Source of the DNA: Platynereis dumerilii | Taxonomy: Eukaryota; Annelida; Polychaeta; Phyllodocida; Nereididae | Direction of reading: 5' to 3' | Assembly (NCBI GenBank): GCA_026936325.1 | Contig: JAPTHN010000001.1 | Location: forward strand, 128,751,138 to 128,815,137 | DNA length: 64,000 nucleotides | Shown here: piece after piece, positions 12,181 to 24,319 of the stretch | Position numbering within the stretch: position 1 is the first letter of the stretch | Layout: every line of letters begins with the position of its first letter | Translations under genes and position numbers: made by a program | The notes under the pieces: generated by a model | Told to the model about the DNA's origin: nothing | Databases searched by the model: none | Seen by the model: the letters and a program-made list of their open reading frames with translations, nothing else

Positions 12181-13382
12181 ATTTGACAGATCTCATTCAC
12201 TTCATCAATCAATTACAGGCAAACTACAGCACCTATCATGTCCAGTTGTGTCCACAAGGTACTTGACTACCTAAAGTATATGGAGTATTTTTTCAAGATT
12301 TTTATGTCAAAAACACCATGAAGGGGCAGCTGGTGAAGTTATTTTGCAGCTTACTGTTCTGCCATTAGCATAACAGCTTGCTCAGTTCTGCATCTGCAGC
12401 TTCTCTCTAGTTTGTCAAAATCACACCAGAGGACAGGGGGCTGGGGGTCACTTCTTTGATTGACAGGCACATGTGTGCACATGTGTGGTCTATCACCCCC
12501 TGTATAGCAACAGGTCTCTTCTGTCAAGAGCTGTAGTACCCAAATTAGCAATGATTTAGTTTACCTTGTTCTAATGCTGTGTACACTGATCTTGACCAAT
12601 AACTTCCTTTGCAGTACTAAATCTAATTATCAATCAATCTGAACTCACTAAAAAAGATACACTATATATATATACACAGTGTTTGCATGTATACATGGAC
12701 TTAAGTCTAAAATACCTGATGCATGCTCAGAAAATAACTTCACTCGCCTATAAAGTTTTGGACTTATGTTCTTAAAAGTGATGTTATGTAATCCTAGTGC
12801 AACCACATTTCATATGATTGTAGGCCTAAATGTGAAAACACACATACTTATTTTTGAATTCCAAAAAACCTTATAGTCCTTTTTGAAAAATTAGTAATAT
12901 CCTATTATTCACATATGTACATAATGTGTATTTTTTGTATATAAAAAGTATTTATTCGTATTTGATTATCCTGGAAATCTTGCAAATCCTAGAGCACATG
13001 TGTCCTGTGTCACATCTGATGAAGAACTACACTTGAGCACAAGAGAAGAGGGGTGTTCATCACTTACTAATCAGCTCCATACACTGTGCACCCCCTCCCC
13101 CTCCCAGGCCTCCTTGTACATTGTACAGAGTGTTAATTAAACCATGGACCAATTATCATGATTGTTCCATGATTAAACATGATTCTTCAATTGACACCTT
13201 GTGATCTTGAGCATCTCTTATAATAACTTCACCATTTTCCCCAAAAAGTCTAAATCAGCTTCCTACTCAGATGATACATGCCCATGGGTCTTTTTTGGGT
13301 AAAAAGTTATTGGTATTATGCAACCTTTCAAAATGCCCCCTTTGCTGGTTAAAAAAAAACCCCCAGGTAATTACATAAGTTA
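12181..13382. other. No gene seen
   Basis: AT-rich sequence with a short (AT)n tract near 12664. No exon or element recognised. Confidence 0.4.
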
Positions 13383-13404
13383 AACAAGAACCCAGGGGTT
13401 GCAA
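13383..13404. repeat. AACAAGAA hairpin motif (C/G stem variant)
   Basis: AACAAGAACCCAGGGGTTGC. The stem is AACCC against GGGTT, where other copies have AATCC against GGATT. The following GGAGGATGTAGTTG resembles the sequence after the copy at 29844, suggesting a subfamily. Confidence 0.7.
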
Positions 13405-13700
13405 AAACTGGAGGATGTAGTTGCGTAGCACGGTAGAGTTGAAATGCCTAAAAGGCATGTCATTAGTGGGTTGTGTAGAATGCAGCAAGACATGATGTGC
13501 TTGATATTAAGGAGTCATCTAATGCATGTGGCTGGATGCAATAATAACCAATTGCAGAGAGTGAGCCATTGCATCAGAACTAAACAGTAAACACCGTTGT
13601 TGTTTTTTACCCTCGGCAATGTATACATTATTGTAGTTACTTTGCGAAAATTTGTCTGTCCGGCGGGCGGGCGGGCGTACGGATAACGTGCGTCCCGGAT

Positions 13701-14140
13701 GTGTATTGGGAGAAATGCGAAAACTATGGCATGTGCATATTTTATTTTTTGGACATTATTGTGCCTGTCATCCTAGTTTTGCCTTTTAGGGGTCTTATAC
13801 ACATGACATTAATACTTTTCTCACAGTAATTGAAAAATGTGGAAAAATATTTTTTTGTGTATTGGGCATCATGCCAAAACTATGGCACGTACATTTTTTA
13901 TTTTTGAGACATTATTGTATCTCTCATCCTTGTAGGCCTAGTGTCTTTAAGGGGTCTAATCTCTCAAACATTAATACTTTTCTAACGATTATTGAAAAAT
14001 GTGAAAAACAATTTTTTTTTTCATTTTCCGGATTGACTCAAATACTGTTGTACTTATGTCACCGAAATTTGCATATGGTATGTATTAAATACCCAAGATT
14101 TGTCCTTTGGGGGTCTCAATACTCTAAGAAAAACTGACTG
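13701..14140. repeat. Tandem repeat, 156-bp period
   Basis: Two units start GTGTATTGGG at 13701 and 13857. Each carries AAAACTATGGCA, GACATTATTGT, GGGGTCT and ATTAATACTTTTCT. A third, degenerate unit follows to about 14140. A GC-rich GGCGGGCGGGCGGGCG stretch lies just upstream, near 13660. Confidence 0.75.
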
Positions 14141-15800
14141 ATGTAAATTCATTAAAAAAGTGATAAATTACGAATTTTTTAAACCTGCATTTCTCAGTCA
14201 ATTTTGCAGCTATGTCTATGAAATATTCCAGTTAGGTGTCTAAATTATAGCTCTTTAATCATCTCAACTCAGTTGGAATGTTTATCATATGATTGTTTTA
14301 CGAAAAACAAAAACAAGAAAAAATCAGGATTTTTGCCAATTTGCCAACTTTTCTGTCTGAAACGCCAAGATAGGCCTAATCATGATTGAATTTAAAGCAT
14401 ATTATAGTTAAAGATACAATAAAAGAATACTCACAGCCGCTGAATGAATTTTGAAAATTTAAGATTTAAAAAGCAATTGCTCAAATGTCTACTTACTCCA
14501 CAATTTCATTTCTGATGTCATACTATGCTTTTGAATATTTAGCAAAATAAACATGACAGTGTATCACATCATCATGATGCTAATTTTGACTATATGAATC
14601 TTTTTAATTCATACCAGAGGTCAATATTTGCAAAATTTAATAAATATTACGGATTTTCAGATTATCACATATCAGTCAATTTTTGCATGGTAAGTCAAAA
14701 TTTCTACAAACATGTCTTAATTTTAATTTTTACTATTCTTTATCAAATATTATCAATTGGAAATATATAAGTGGACTTTAAAGCATTAAGAAAACAATGA
14801 AACATGCATTTACTTGTTACTATTTAAAGATTTTGACACCTGATATCCCTATTTTAACCCTCTGTAACATGCCAAATAATTTTCTTTAATTACCCTGTAT
14901 TCAGTGGTCTAATTCCTAGGCCCCTCTGTCTAATTTGTTCATATTTAATTTTCTTGAAAAAAAAAATCAAAATAAAGTAAGCTGACATTTCTTTATTTTT
15001 TAAATTCAATATCACCAAGGTTAGATTTTAATCCATACTCTATTTCTGGAAATTTCAATACATAATTTTACATCTTAAGATATTATTTAGATAAATCTTT
15101 CTTTTAATTATTAATTCCAAGACTCCTCCCAATTTATTTTAGCATTTTGAAGAGAACAAATATCTTCATTGGTCAGGTAGGGGGTAGAGTATTTGTTGAA
15201 TGGAGCCCTGGTTCCAGGGAGTCTGCATTACATAACATGATGTCAGAGGCTATTGTCTGCCCTGCTGATCCTCTCCCATGACCAAAACCAAGAGGGTGCT
15301 TTCAATCAGTTACATAACATCCTCAACTTTCTAACAAAATTTCCCCTTTTTAAAGAGGTGAGTCCAAACTGCAATGATTTCACCTTAGTTTTTACAGCTG
15401 CTTGCAGCCTGTATTGCACAAGCATTTTGGCTAATCTTGTTAGCACTGCTGAGATCGCCCTCTCTCACCAATCTCACTCAAACATGAAATACAGTCTCAA
15501 TGGAATTTTTCCTAAAGCCCAGTCGATTTTCGTGGCCCACCGTAACTTAAAAATTAATAACGAAAATAAATGGACTGTTGCTTTGGGGGTCAAGGGTCAA
15601 GCTATCAGAGATGCGTGCGCATCCTAGCATGTAGAATGACCCATATGACGGCCGTGTTCATCCAACCGTGACGGCCGTCATTGCACTATTAGAGCAGTAA
15701 CGTGATATTGATATTGATGTCTCACTCCAGGCAGTGCTCAGTGCAAAGAGCAACTGAACATGTGTTAGGCTATTGTTTTATTGCTTTCATACTTGTACCC
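14141..15800. other. No gene seen
   Basis: AT-rich. A short open frame at 15253-15627 has no recognisable domain and no good splice context. Confidence 0.4.
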
Positions 15801-15801
15801 G

Positions 15802-15825
15802 CTGATGAAGGCTTTACGGCCGAAA
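15802..15825 (+). ncRNA. Hammerhead-ribozyme-like core
   Basis: CTGATGA, an extra A, a short stem GGC with loop TTTACG and GCC, then GAAA. This is the order of the conserved hammerhead core around stem II. The extra A before stem II and the lack of a clear stem I argue against an active ribozyme. Similar blocks occur in Penelope-like and other retroelements, so this may be a retroelement relic. The downstream ATATT and AATAT could form stem III. Confidence 0.3.
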
Positions 15826-16493
15826 TATTCGGAAATAAATATTCAATTCGCCATATAAAGAACTCCTTTATTCATTTACACATACACAATGGCGATGGAG
15901 TCGAGCTGCTTTACTCACTCAAGATATTGTTTAACATCACACTTACTTCAATTGTCAAATGTGTCACAGTAATTAAGCAATTAATTGCAATTTAGTATAC
16001 CTGGATCTCAAATTACTGAGTCATTGATTGTCCATTGAAGTCTATTGACACTTCCTGATTGTCATTGACCTGCCAACTACTCTTATATGCTTCAATCAGC
16101 TTCTGCTCAGTATACTGTGGTTAACAAACTTTAATTGACAGTTAGCAGTTCAATTTAGATACATGGAATTGATTAATTTGAAATAAATATCTTCAAATGG
16201 GAATAATTTATTACCTTTAGTCACCCAGAGAAGTGCCTTTTAGGTATGAACTAGAATACGTTGGCCCAACAATCACAAGATCCAGTGCATGAAGTGAAAT
16301 TACAAATGACTTAAAAAAAAAAATTTATGATTCCATTGACCTCAAATTTTTGCATCTGTATTCATATGCTGGTATTACATATTACCATGTGCGTGTGTTA
16401 ATTGTCTTTCTGCTTGTTCAATGTCATGGTTCACTGATTTAGAGCCACTGCAGATTACCCATGGATTTCTATAAGAAACAGTGAATGCGCTGC

Positions 16494-16519
16494 TTAAAGT
16501 GCTTGCACGTTATTTTTTA
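16494..16519 (+). repeat. 26-bp direct repeat, left
   Basis: Starts TTAAAGTGCTTGCACGTTAT and is repeated exactly at 18088-18113. The two copies bound the TIR element at 16520-18087. Confidence 0.85.
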
Positions 16520-16530
16520 CAGCTGCTTGC

Positions 16531-16577
<47 letters not shown>

Positions 16578-18087
16578 CATAGATACTTAGATAGACACAT
16601 AGATCAGTCCGGGAAATTACCAGCATATGAGGACAATTGCAATTCCAGCCAAGTCCTGGCCCTGACAGGATGATTGAGTGTGTGGGGTTGATCAGTTGGG
16701 TCTCAGAAGAAAGTCTGATCTCTTTGCAGCCATCCTCACCACACAGCAGCATGTCAGTTGCGGGACTTAATTCTATCCAATTTCACGAAATACTGAAAAG
16801 TCGTCAGCAGCTGGTGACAATTTCCTAATTTCTCTGGAGCCTTCGGGTTCTTTTCCTCATTATGTAATGGACTAGAAATACCCATTGGTAAAAAGCATTA
16901 CAGAAATGGACGTATTTGTAATTTAATAATTAAGCGGAAGAGTAGAATTAAGGTAGCACTATGGTTGATGAGTAGGGGTTTACATAATGTTGTGATTCAG
17001 TTGGCAGTTGAATAAGGATGGTAAGGAGTGGTGTTAACAGGGGATTTTTTTTTTAAAGGTTTTATTGAATGGTTCATTATGAAATGACAGGGGTGTGAAA
17101 GTTCATAACACCACAGATATTGTTGAATAATAATTATACAATTGACACATATGTGGGACTGCAATAGCAATGAGACAGTTGTGAGTTCTAAAGTTATGAA
17201 GCGTGACATTGAAAAAGGAAGCATAATTCAGTAGTACTTTGATCGATTGTGCTGCCTTGATTGTTGTTTTGATTGTTATAATTGGCTTGGTACTGAAGCG
17301 TACTTGGAAGACTGGAAGTCCTGAGAAGAAGTTTTTTGAACTTTTGCATGACTTGTCATGACAGATAAGTGTGAATGTTTGGCATATCCACCAGAGGGCA
17401 GATATATATAAGTTTGTTTATTTTGGTAGAAAATGTAATAAAATGCAACTTGCATATAAGCATGTGATTTGGGTGAAATAATATGGCTTTGACAGCGGTT
17501 TAGAGGTGTATTAAGTATGACTGCTGTAGTAGGAAAATTGAAAGCAGGAGAAGAAGTTTTGTAAAAGTTTTTCGTGACTTGTCATGACAGATTCATGCAA
17601 TCCTGGATTTTAGACAGAGGTGAAGTTAAAATCGTGAATAAAAGAGTAGTCAGGGGGTTGTGTGCGCTCATAAGAAGGATAGTATATAAAAAGAGGGATG
17701 GGTGGATAGTTCCAGTGAGTGGGATGCCTGGGAGAGAAGTTGGCTGTGCACAATGCTCAGGTAATGTCAGCTGAAGTTTAGTTTGAATGTAAGAAGGATA
17801 GGTCTGCCAAAATTCATAGAGTTAGTTGACACTGTGATACAACTTTATACCAAGTTTGGAAGTGATAGTTGCAGTAGTTCTTTTTAAATAGCCAGTCAAA
17901 GATAATTTTGAGCACTGCCAAAGTCATGGCTAGGCCATGACACTGTGAGAGTGTCATTGGAGGGTGATGACAGTGCTAGGGTGATTGTCATGTGGGGCTG
18001 AGGACACTGCTTGTCATCAGCTGGTGATAATTTCCCTGACTGTAGATAGACACATAGATATATACTAAGTCTATCTACAAGCAGCTG
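16520..18087. mobile_element. 1.57-kb TIR element between 26-bp direct repeats
   Basis: The ends are inverted: CAGCTGCTTGCATAGATAGA on the left, and CAGCTGCTTGTAGATAGA on the right read inward. Beyond variable GATA tracts (16532-16577 on the left) the inverted similarity resumes with GGGAAATTACCAGC on the left and a matching TGGTGATAATTTCCC on the right. A related block, CAGCTGGTGACAATTTCC, lies at about 16808. No transposase is visible. A 26-bp flanking duplication is far longer than those of known TIR superfamilies. It may therefore reflect repair or a compound event rather than ordinary transposition. Confidence 0.65.
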
Positions 18088-18113
18088 TTAAAGTGCTTGC
18101 ACGTTATTTTTTA
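18088..18113 (+). repeat. 26-bp direct repeat, right
   Basis: Exact copy of 16494-16519. Confidence 0.85.
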
Positions 18114-18662
18114 AATTTTGAACATGAAATTAAATTTGAAATTTGAATCACAACACTGGGCCAAGTAGATGCTGAGATATGACTTTTGATTATCAAGCCC
18201 ATATGAGGCTTATGGGCTATGTAACATGTGCAACCAAAGTGTTGGTTACAGAATTGTGGAAGAAGAAAAAAGTAATTATTTAAGAATTTTACTTAAAACA
18301 CATCTTTATGTTATCTGAGTGTCAGCAGTGCCATTAGTGTCATTTTGTATACTATAGACAGTTCAGGTATGGTTCTTTTGTTTTTTCTTTTCAGCTATTG
18401 TTATGCCCTTATTGTGTTACCCCCATGACCATGTTTAAACAACATTTAACCCACTTTAGTGCATGCTAATATTTTCAAATTTATCAGTTATTGATACAAA
18501 TTAAGTTAAAAATAGTAATGTTTTGTTTTTCTTAAAAAGTATGTATTACGGGCTTATACATCTTTTTAGTGTTAATACTAAAATATATTGAATAGGTAGA
18601 CAGCCTAGCCACTATTTCTGTTAGTCATAATCTTATTTGTAATTTATGATAGAAAGGGGTAA

Positions 18663-18735
18663 ATAGATAGATCTATATAGATAGAAAGATAGATTGATTA
18701 GACAGATAGATAGACAGTCAGATAAATAGATAAGT
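18663..18735. repeat. Degenerate GATA microsatellite
   Basis: Imperfect GATA and GACA tetramers. Confidence 0.8.
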
Positions 18736-18850
18736 TTATTGTCGGATATACTGATTGATTGTTTGACTGACTGATCGAATATGAATTTGCTTATGCAAAA
18801 ATAATCTCTCTATTGCTGTGAGAATCATAGCTGTATGAGCTATGGCTTTA

Positions 18851-18871
18851 TCCCAGTTAAATGGGCAAATT
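18851..18871. repeat. 21-bp inverted match to 21163-21183
   Basis: CCCAGTTAAATGGGCAAAT and its neighbours are found as an exact reverse complement 2.3 kb away. This could be a pair of element ends, but no target duplication was found. Confidence 0.55.
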
Positions 18872-19675
18872 GCTGTCTAAAAAAAGTGAAAAAGTGACCA
18901 TCACGGAAATAAGAATATTGCTGAATATCTTTCATATATTGTCAAAAGCAGCAGTTTCTGTAATATCTTTCACTAATCTAAAGTTTTATTTTTCAACTTT
19001 CCAATGCAATTTTACAGGTTAAAATCAGAAATGGTAACATAATTTACATAGTTTGGAACAAATTTACACACATTTGCACAGTTTTTCCCTTCTCAGTGGA
19101 AAAACAATTATCACAAATTCATAAGATTTGCCAGATCATCTCAGACATTAAAGGCAAACTGAAATGCAAAATAATTGCTTTCTACCTTTATTGGTCTTTC
19201 CTGTATGGCATGGTAACTTAATTTACATTGAACAACAACAAAATCACTTTTACACCTTCTTTGGCCTCCTGTGAATAGAGTTCTCAATATTTTGCAAAAC
19301 CTTAAATTGAACCAAAATACCGTGCAAAGCACATTAAACCTCGGCTCTATATATGTTTGATAAGTTAGGTCACTCCCGGGCATGCTCAGTGCCATATTAG
19401 GTCAGAGCAAATTTTCCATTGCATTTCTATAGCGTTGTCCCCAGAAAACATAAATTCATGTGAGCTTTCGAAAATGGGGTCTGTCATTTTTGTAGGCCTA
19501 ACAGGTGTATCACTGTGGTCATTTAACCGCATTGATTGAGTTTCGAGATGATTTACGCAGTTTTTACCGCGACCGTTACAGTGCATTTTGGCGGGTGTGT
19601 GGTCAAGCAGGCGACAAACAACCAGGCGACAGCATACCACTATCAAGTAGGCTACACAAAATTTTGAAAACACTT
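18872..19675. other. No gene seen
   Basis: AT-rich sequence with nothing assignable. Confidence 0.4.
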
Positions 19676-19677
19676 AT

Positions 19678-19801
19678 CACTTCCATCCAGGCGACAGACA
19701 CTTCCATCCAGGCGACACAGCACTTCCATCCAGGCGACAAACACTTCCATCCAGGCGACAAACACTTATACCAGGTGACAGACACTTGTACTGGGCGACA
19801 G
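19678..19801 (+). repeat. ~21-bp minisatellite (CACTTCCATCCAGGCGACA)
   Basis: About six imperfect units of a CACTTCCATCCAGGCGACA type. The last two have drifted to ATACCAGGTGACAG and TACTGGGCGACAG. Confidence 0.85.
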
Positions 19802-20317
19802 TACTATTTAATATCAACTTTTCATCAAAAATAAGCAAGTGAAATATTTTTTGGTCATTTTCCCTGAAGTCAACCTACATTTCTTGCATTAACACTAGGG
19901 GGCGCGGACACACAAAACTGAGTGCCACACGAAAGAATTGACTTTATAATCAATAAAACAAATTGATTGATGAAATATTGAAATCTACCACAAAACTATG
20001 ATGTTTAAAATAACATTGCAGTGGTAAATGGATGATTATTTAGTTAGTTTTGGGCTGAATTGATTGTGATAAAGTTCTCCACCAGGTGGCTTGAGCTTAG
20101 CAAAGAGGGATTTATTCCAGTCAGATTCCGAGGTTTGTGGCAGCTGGATAAGCTATCGCCCAGTCCAATTTCGATTACTGTCACATGGATTTATGTTTGT
20201 CGCCTGGCATCTGCTGTCTGTCACCTAGTTGGTATATTATCAATCCAGCCGAAACTTGTCAGCACACATGAATTGTTGTTCCTGTCGACCTCCATATTGG
20301 AATTCCATGAAATGCTG

Positions 20318-20409
20318 TGACGTGATTGGCCATTCGGATGTTTCCGGCGCCTAATTTATGCACGCTTTTGGCGCGAAAATCCACATCTGCCCACCTCGCT
20401 GTTGTAAAG
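20318..20409 (+). promoter_or_regulatory. TATA-less promoter: CRE-like, CCAAT, ETS, E2F, YY1-like sites
   Basis: A local GC and CpG rise holds TGACGTG (20318-20324), an inverted CCAAT box GATTGG (20324-20329), an ETS core TTCCGG (about 20342), a textbook E2F site TTTGGCGCGAAAA (20367-20379) and AAAGATGGCG (20407-20416, YY1-like) overlapping the start codon. The order and spacing are those of a housekeeping or cell-cycle promoter reading rightwards. Sites were read by eye; occupancy is inferred. Confidence 0.55.
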
Positions 20410-20477
20410 ATGGCGAAAATAAGCTGTGGAAATACATGCGCTCGTGTCAGTTGTGAAATGTTTCGGATACATTTCAG
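20410..20477 (+). CDS. Candidate first coding exon, unknown protein
   Basis: An ATG in good context (AAAGATGG) opens the peptide MAKISCGNTCARVSCEMF and continues RIHF to a consensus donor CAG/GTGCGT. It sits directly downstream of the promoter cluster at 20318-20409. The exon is 68 bases, phase 2, so the gene must continue by splicing. I could not find the second exon in the next few kilobases, and the peptide is too short to assign to a family. The 67-bp tandem duplication that follows would lie in intron 1. Support comes from context, not homology. Confidence 0.4.
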
Positions 20478-20487
20478 GTGCGTAATT

Positions 20488-20621
20488 GTGCGGCTTTCAC
20501 AAGCTGAGGGCCCGTAACGATGACGGACAAAGTTTGGCAAGGCAGATTTGTATTGTGCGGCTTTCACAAGCTGAGGGCCCGTAACGATGATGGACAAAGT
20601 TTGGCAAGGCAGATTTGTATT
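20488..20621 (+). repeat. Tandem duplication, 67-bp period
   Basis: Two copies, each starting GTGCGGCTTTCACAAGC, at 20488 and 20555. They differ at about one base (GATGACGG against GATGATGG), so the duplication looks recent. Confidence 0.95.
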
Positions 20622-21553
20622 TAGCCGGCGTTTTCAGGCAGCAAAGTTGGCGAGTCCAGGCGTCTTCAGCCGACCGACCGACACTGATTGCAAGACCGGG
20701 GACCTCCTTCGGAGACCTCGGTAAAAAACTAGACTTTTCAAACTTGTTAAAAAAGTTCTTATTAAATTTTTACAATCCGCAAATATTAATATGATTAAAA
20801 TGGCCCTGAATCTTATCTTAATTTACAAGAATTATGTGACTTTTCTACATGACCTTATGACTTTTTCTATAGGAAAGCCATTATTGTTGGGTACATTTCC
20901 ATGCTCTTCTAAAGTTAATACCTGAAAAATTGGTGACACAGCAATTGATTTATATGAAACCTTCAGTGACCATCACGTGCTATTTTTCCGTTTTTCGGGA
21001 ATTTAACATGGAATTTAGCCCAGTTGCTATCACAAATTATATGTATATAGTATATGACTGTATTTCTACATATGTTTTCTAAATTACTGCCAAATTTTAC
21101 AATTGTGAAATCATTCTACTTGAAATGACAGCCAACAATCTTCAAACATTCTTTCTTTTTGGAATTTGCCCATTTAACTGGGATTGAGCCTTATGTGCTT
21201 GAATCAGCAAATTCCGCCTCATCTGCATAACATGTACGAAGGCCTGTTCAGCTGCTGATTAGCCGAGGGTATGCTGCCTCGCAGCCTATGTTTTTAAGTA
21301 AAAAAATATCATGCAAAGCATGTAAAGTCTCAGCTATGGAAATAAAAATATTGCTTGAAATTTGAATGATCATACATGTATGTTAAATAAAATTTTATGT
21401 CTCAATACCCAAATAGAAATGTGATTGTTTTATTTTCTGGGCAGTGAATTTGAATTAAAATGTGAAGGAGAAAAAAAAAGTTCTAATAAAGGCTCAAGGG
21501 GAGTTTGGTTGGTGTATTTGTTAGATTGATAAGAGAAATCATCGGTAATAGGT
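20622..21553. other. No gene seen
   Basis: Contains short CCGACCGACCGAC and CCTCGG stretches near 20670-20725 and the 21-bp inverted match at 21163-21183. No exon recognised. Confidence 0.4.
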
Positions 21554-23397
21554 AACAAGAATCCGCGGATTCAAAGCTAGCCATTTGCTATTACATTAAA
21601 GGGGCAGTGATTTACATGGAATGGGTTGATAGCAATGTTGACCTTATCTATAGTATATACTTATATCCATACTGAAGATATGTAAATAAGAATTTGAAGA
21701 ATCCACGAATAATATCATGAAATCCTCGAATTAAAAGGCAACTAACAAGCTGCTTGTAAATTGGAGGGAAAATATTAAATACAATGAAATTAGAAAGATA
21801 GATAAATAGTAAGATAGAAGGCGGATGGACTTAAAAGGGCGGCCTTCCGCCTTAATAGGAAGGAATGCTCATGAAAAATTGGAAGATCAGGCATTAATTA
21901 TGAGTTGAGATGATTTGAACTCTGTCATTGTCATTGTAATTTTAATGCAAGTGATGTAAAATGAAATGAATAACCCCATTTCACTGAGTGGCATGAACAT
22001 TGGCCCCAAACAACTTTTTGTAAAACAGTGATTCTTAATTTGCTTTCCACATGAAGCAGACATAGCATTTTAATTCCAAAAACACAACTTTCAAAATTTA
22101 ACCTAACGCAGTGACCAAGTTGTGAAGCCTTAATATTACATTGAAATTCAATAAACATACTTCAGATTGTGTCTCAACCAGAGGCAAGGCAGGGAAATCT
22201 ATCAGCCAATGGAATTGAAGGATTAAAGCGCCACTTTTCCCCTGGTGTTAACTGATAGAATTTCCATGAAGTTAAAACTTTGGGGCCCTTCTTCTTACAC
22301 AAATTAGCCACAAAATCAATTGTTGATGTGGTAAAATAGGAAACTAAATGCATGAAAGCCAAAATTATCATACAATCAGAACTCACATTTTACAGTGAAA
22401 AGAAGGTTGTACGATTAAAGTGTAATACTAGGCCAAATTTTGGAAAATTTAAATCAAGATGATTTTAATAACTTTTATGTTTTCATCAATAAAGTCATGG
22501 CACTATATCATCATGTTCAATAAATAACATGCAAGCACTTCAAGCTCTAGGTGCTTTTTTAGATAGAATATCTATCTACTTCCTATGTGCATATCTGATT
22601 TTCTGTAAGGATCTATCTATCTATCTATCTATCTATAGCCCCCAACGCTCCCCCCTTCCTTCCTCGCTCCCCCTTCCTTCCAACCTCTGTCGGTTCCTTC
22701 CTCCCTCACTCGCTCTTCCTTACTCCGTATACTTGCATTCAGTCGTGAACAGTTTTGGGTGGCTTTTAAAACGTTTACCCCCCAACAGCACCGGTGTGGG
22801 CTATTTAGAGGCAAGGCATTTAAAACTAACTCACAATAATATAATTTCATACAAATTATATTGAATTAGGCTCAACTTTGCCTACCTTGAGACTATTATC
22901 TCTCTCTTTCCTGATCTTGTTTTATGAAGCTAGCTATTGGCTGTTTCAATGCACCACAGGGGTGTCCTAAGTTGCTATTAAACAGGGGAACTAATTATCA
23001 TTTTCAAAACCACTGTATTGTGATATGTATGCCTAATACCCACTAAACCTGTAGGCCTATGTTATATTCAGAGTTGCTAAATTTGAACATAAGTATCTAT
23101 AGTCAATCATCACACAAAGGTCTATATTTTTCTCACCAAGGAGCTCTTTTTGTGATGATTGACTATAAATATGAACTTCCGAAGGTCAGGATTAAGTTTA
23201 CACAGTTGAATACAAGTGTTTTAAATTGGCATTGTGTACTTGGCCCGGTTACAACTGACATTCAGCTGACATAGATATCAAACCATGCCAATGGCCATTG
23301 CTGGCTAATTGCATTTCAAGTTCACACCTTGACCATATTGACACAGGAAATCCAATGCATTGTGTTGTATCTAATTACACTCTTGAAAGGTAATTGA
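21554..23397 (-). mobile_element. Element A, copy 2
   Basis: Begins AACAAGAATCCGCGGATT and aligns with 1906-3854 through matching blocks to GGTAATTG at about 23397. It differs from copy 1 by small indels, a (CTAT)n tract (22611-22636) with CCTTCCTCC-type low complexity after it, and absence of the hAT-like insert. It encodes no protein. The two copies are diverged but alignable throughout, so they are old rather than recent. Confidence 0.7.
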
Positions 23398-23507
23398 GCT
23401 ATATTGCTGTTATACCTGTCAGGGAATGAACTCAAGACGCTGCAAGCCTTATCCACTAGAGGGCTATTTTGCATACAGTGCTGCCACCTAGCTTGTTTTT
23501 GGTTCAT

Positions 23508-23560
23508 GGTTGCATGGTTGCAGGTTGCATGGTTGCAGATTGCATGGTTGCACATTTATG
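23508..23560 (+). repeat. GCATGGTTGCA minisatellite
   Basis: Four imperfect copies of GCATGGTTGCAGGTT-type units. Confidence 0.85.
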
Positions 23561-23857
23561 GTTTCAGAATCCTATACACTCCTCACCCATTCCAATAGCT
23601 ACGCCTATGGCTAGCTAAAAACTGCCTGCCTGCTGGAAACGTGCGATCGTAATAAGCCAGAAGCTTTGCCATCTAACACAGCTACGTTATCTTCATTTTG
23701 GTGACCCTTAGGAGTATAACACTTGTTGCAGGCTGGCTGATGCTAATGAGGCAGTACAAAATTTGAACAAGATCGACTTTCTCAATAATCTCAGTTGGTC
23801 TTCTCCTAAGATAATACAAATTACATGTCTTAGCTACCAGCCAACTTCAGACTTTAC

Positions 23858-23900
23858 CTGTCCCTCTGATCAAAAGCCTCCACCGCCGGTGGAGGGACAG
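23858..23900. repeat. GC-rich hairpin
   Basis: CCTCCACCGCCGGTGGAGG at 23877-23895 is a perfect palindrome. An outer pair, CTGTCCCTC and GAGGGACAG, partly overlaps it. Confidence 0.75.
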
Positions 23901-24319
23901 TCAGAAATGAGAGGTCAGCTCAAACCAAACTGAGATCAGTATGCCTGCCCAAGCCAAGTCCAGACTAAATGAAAGAATCTGAACTTGATAAACAATATCA
24001 TTTCACAGAAAATAATGGAATTTCATCATCAAAAATGCCGTTTCTGGTATTCACCCAGTGTATCAGGTATGTTTCTTAACTTCCAAGTGTGTAAATAAGA
24101 AGTTGACATGGAAATTAATCCTTTGAAAAATTTTCAAAAAATTAGATAAAAAATTTAGGAGGACAAGGAAATGTATAGTATCCTAACATTTCTGAAGTTC
24201 TTTCTGAAAAATATCCCTCTTTTTTGCAGTCTCTGGGAAATCCATAAATTGTTGCAATTTGATGTAATATTATAGAGGCTTGTATATTGAACAAGGCCCA
24301 TAATTTTAAAAACAGTTGA

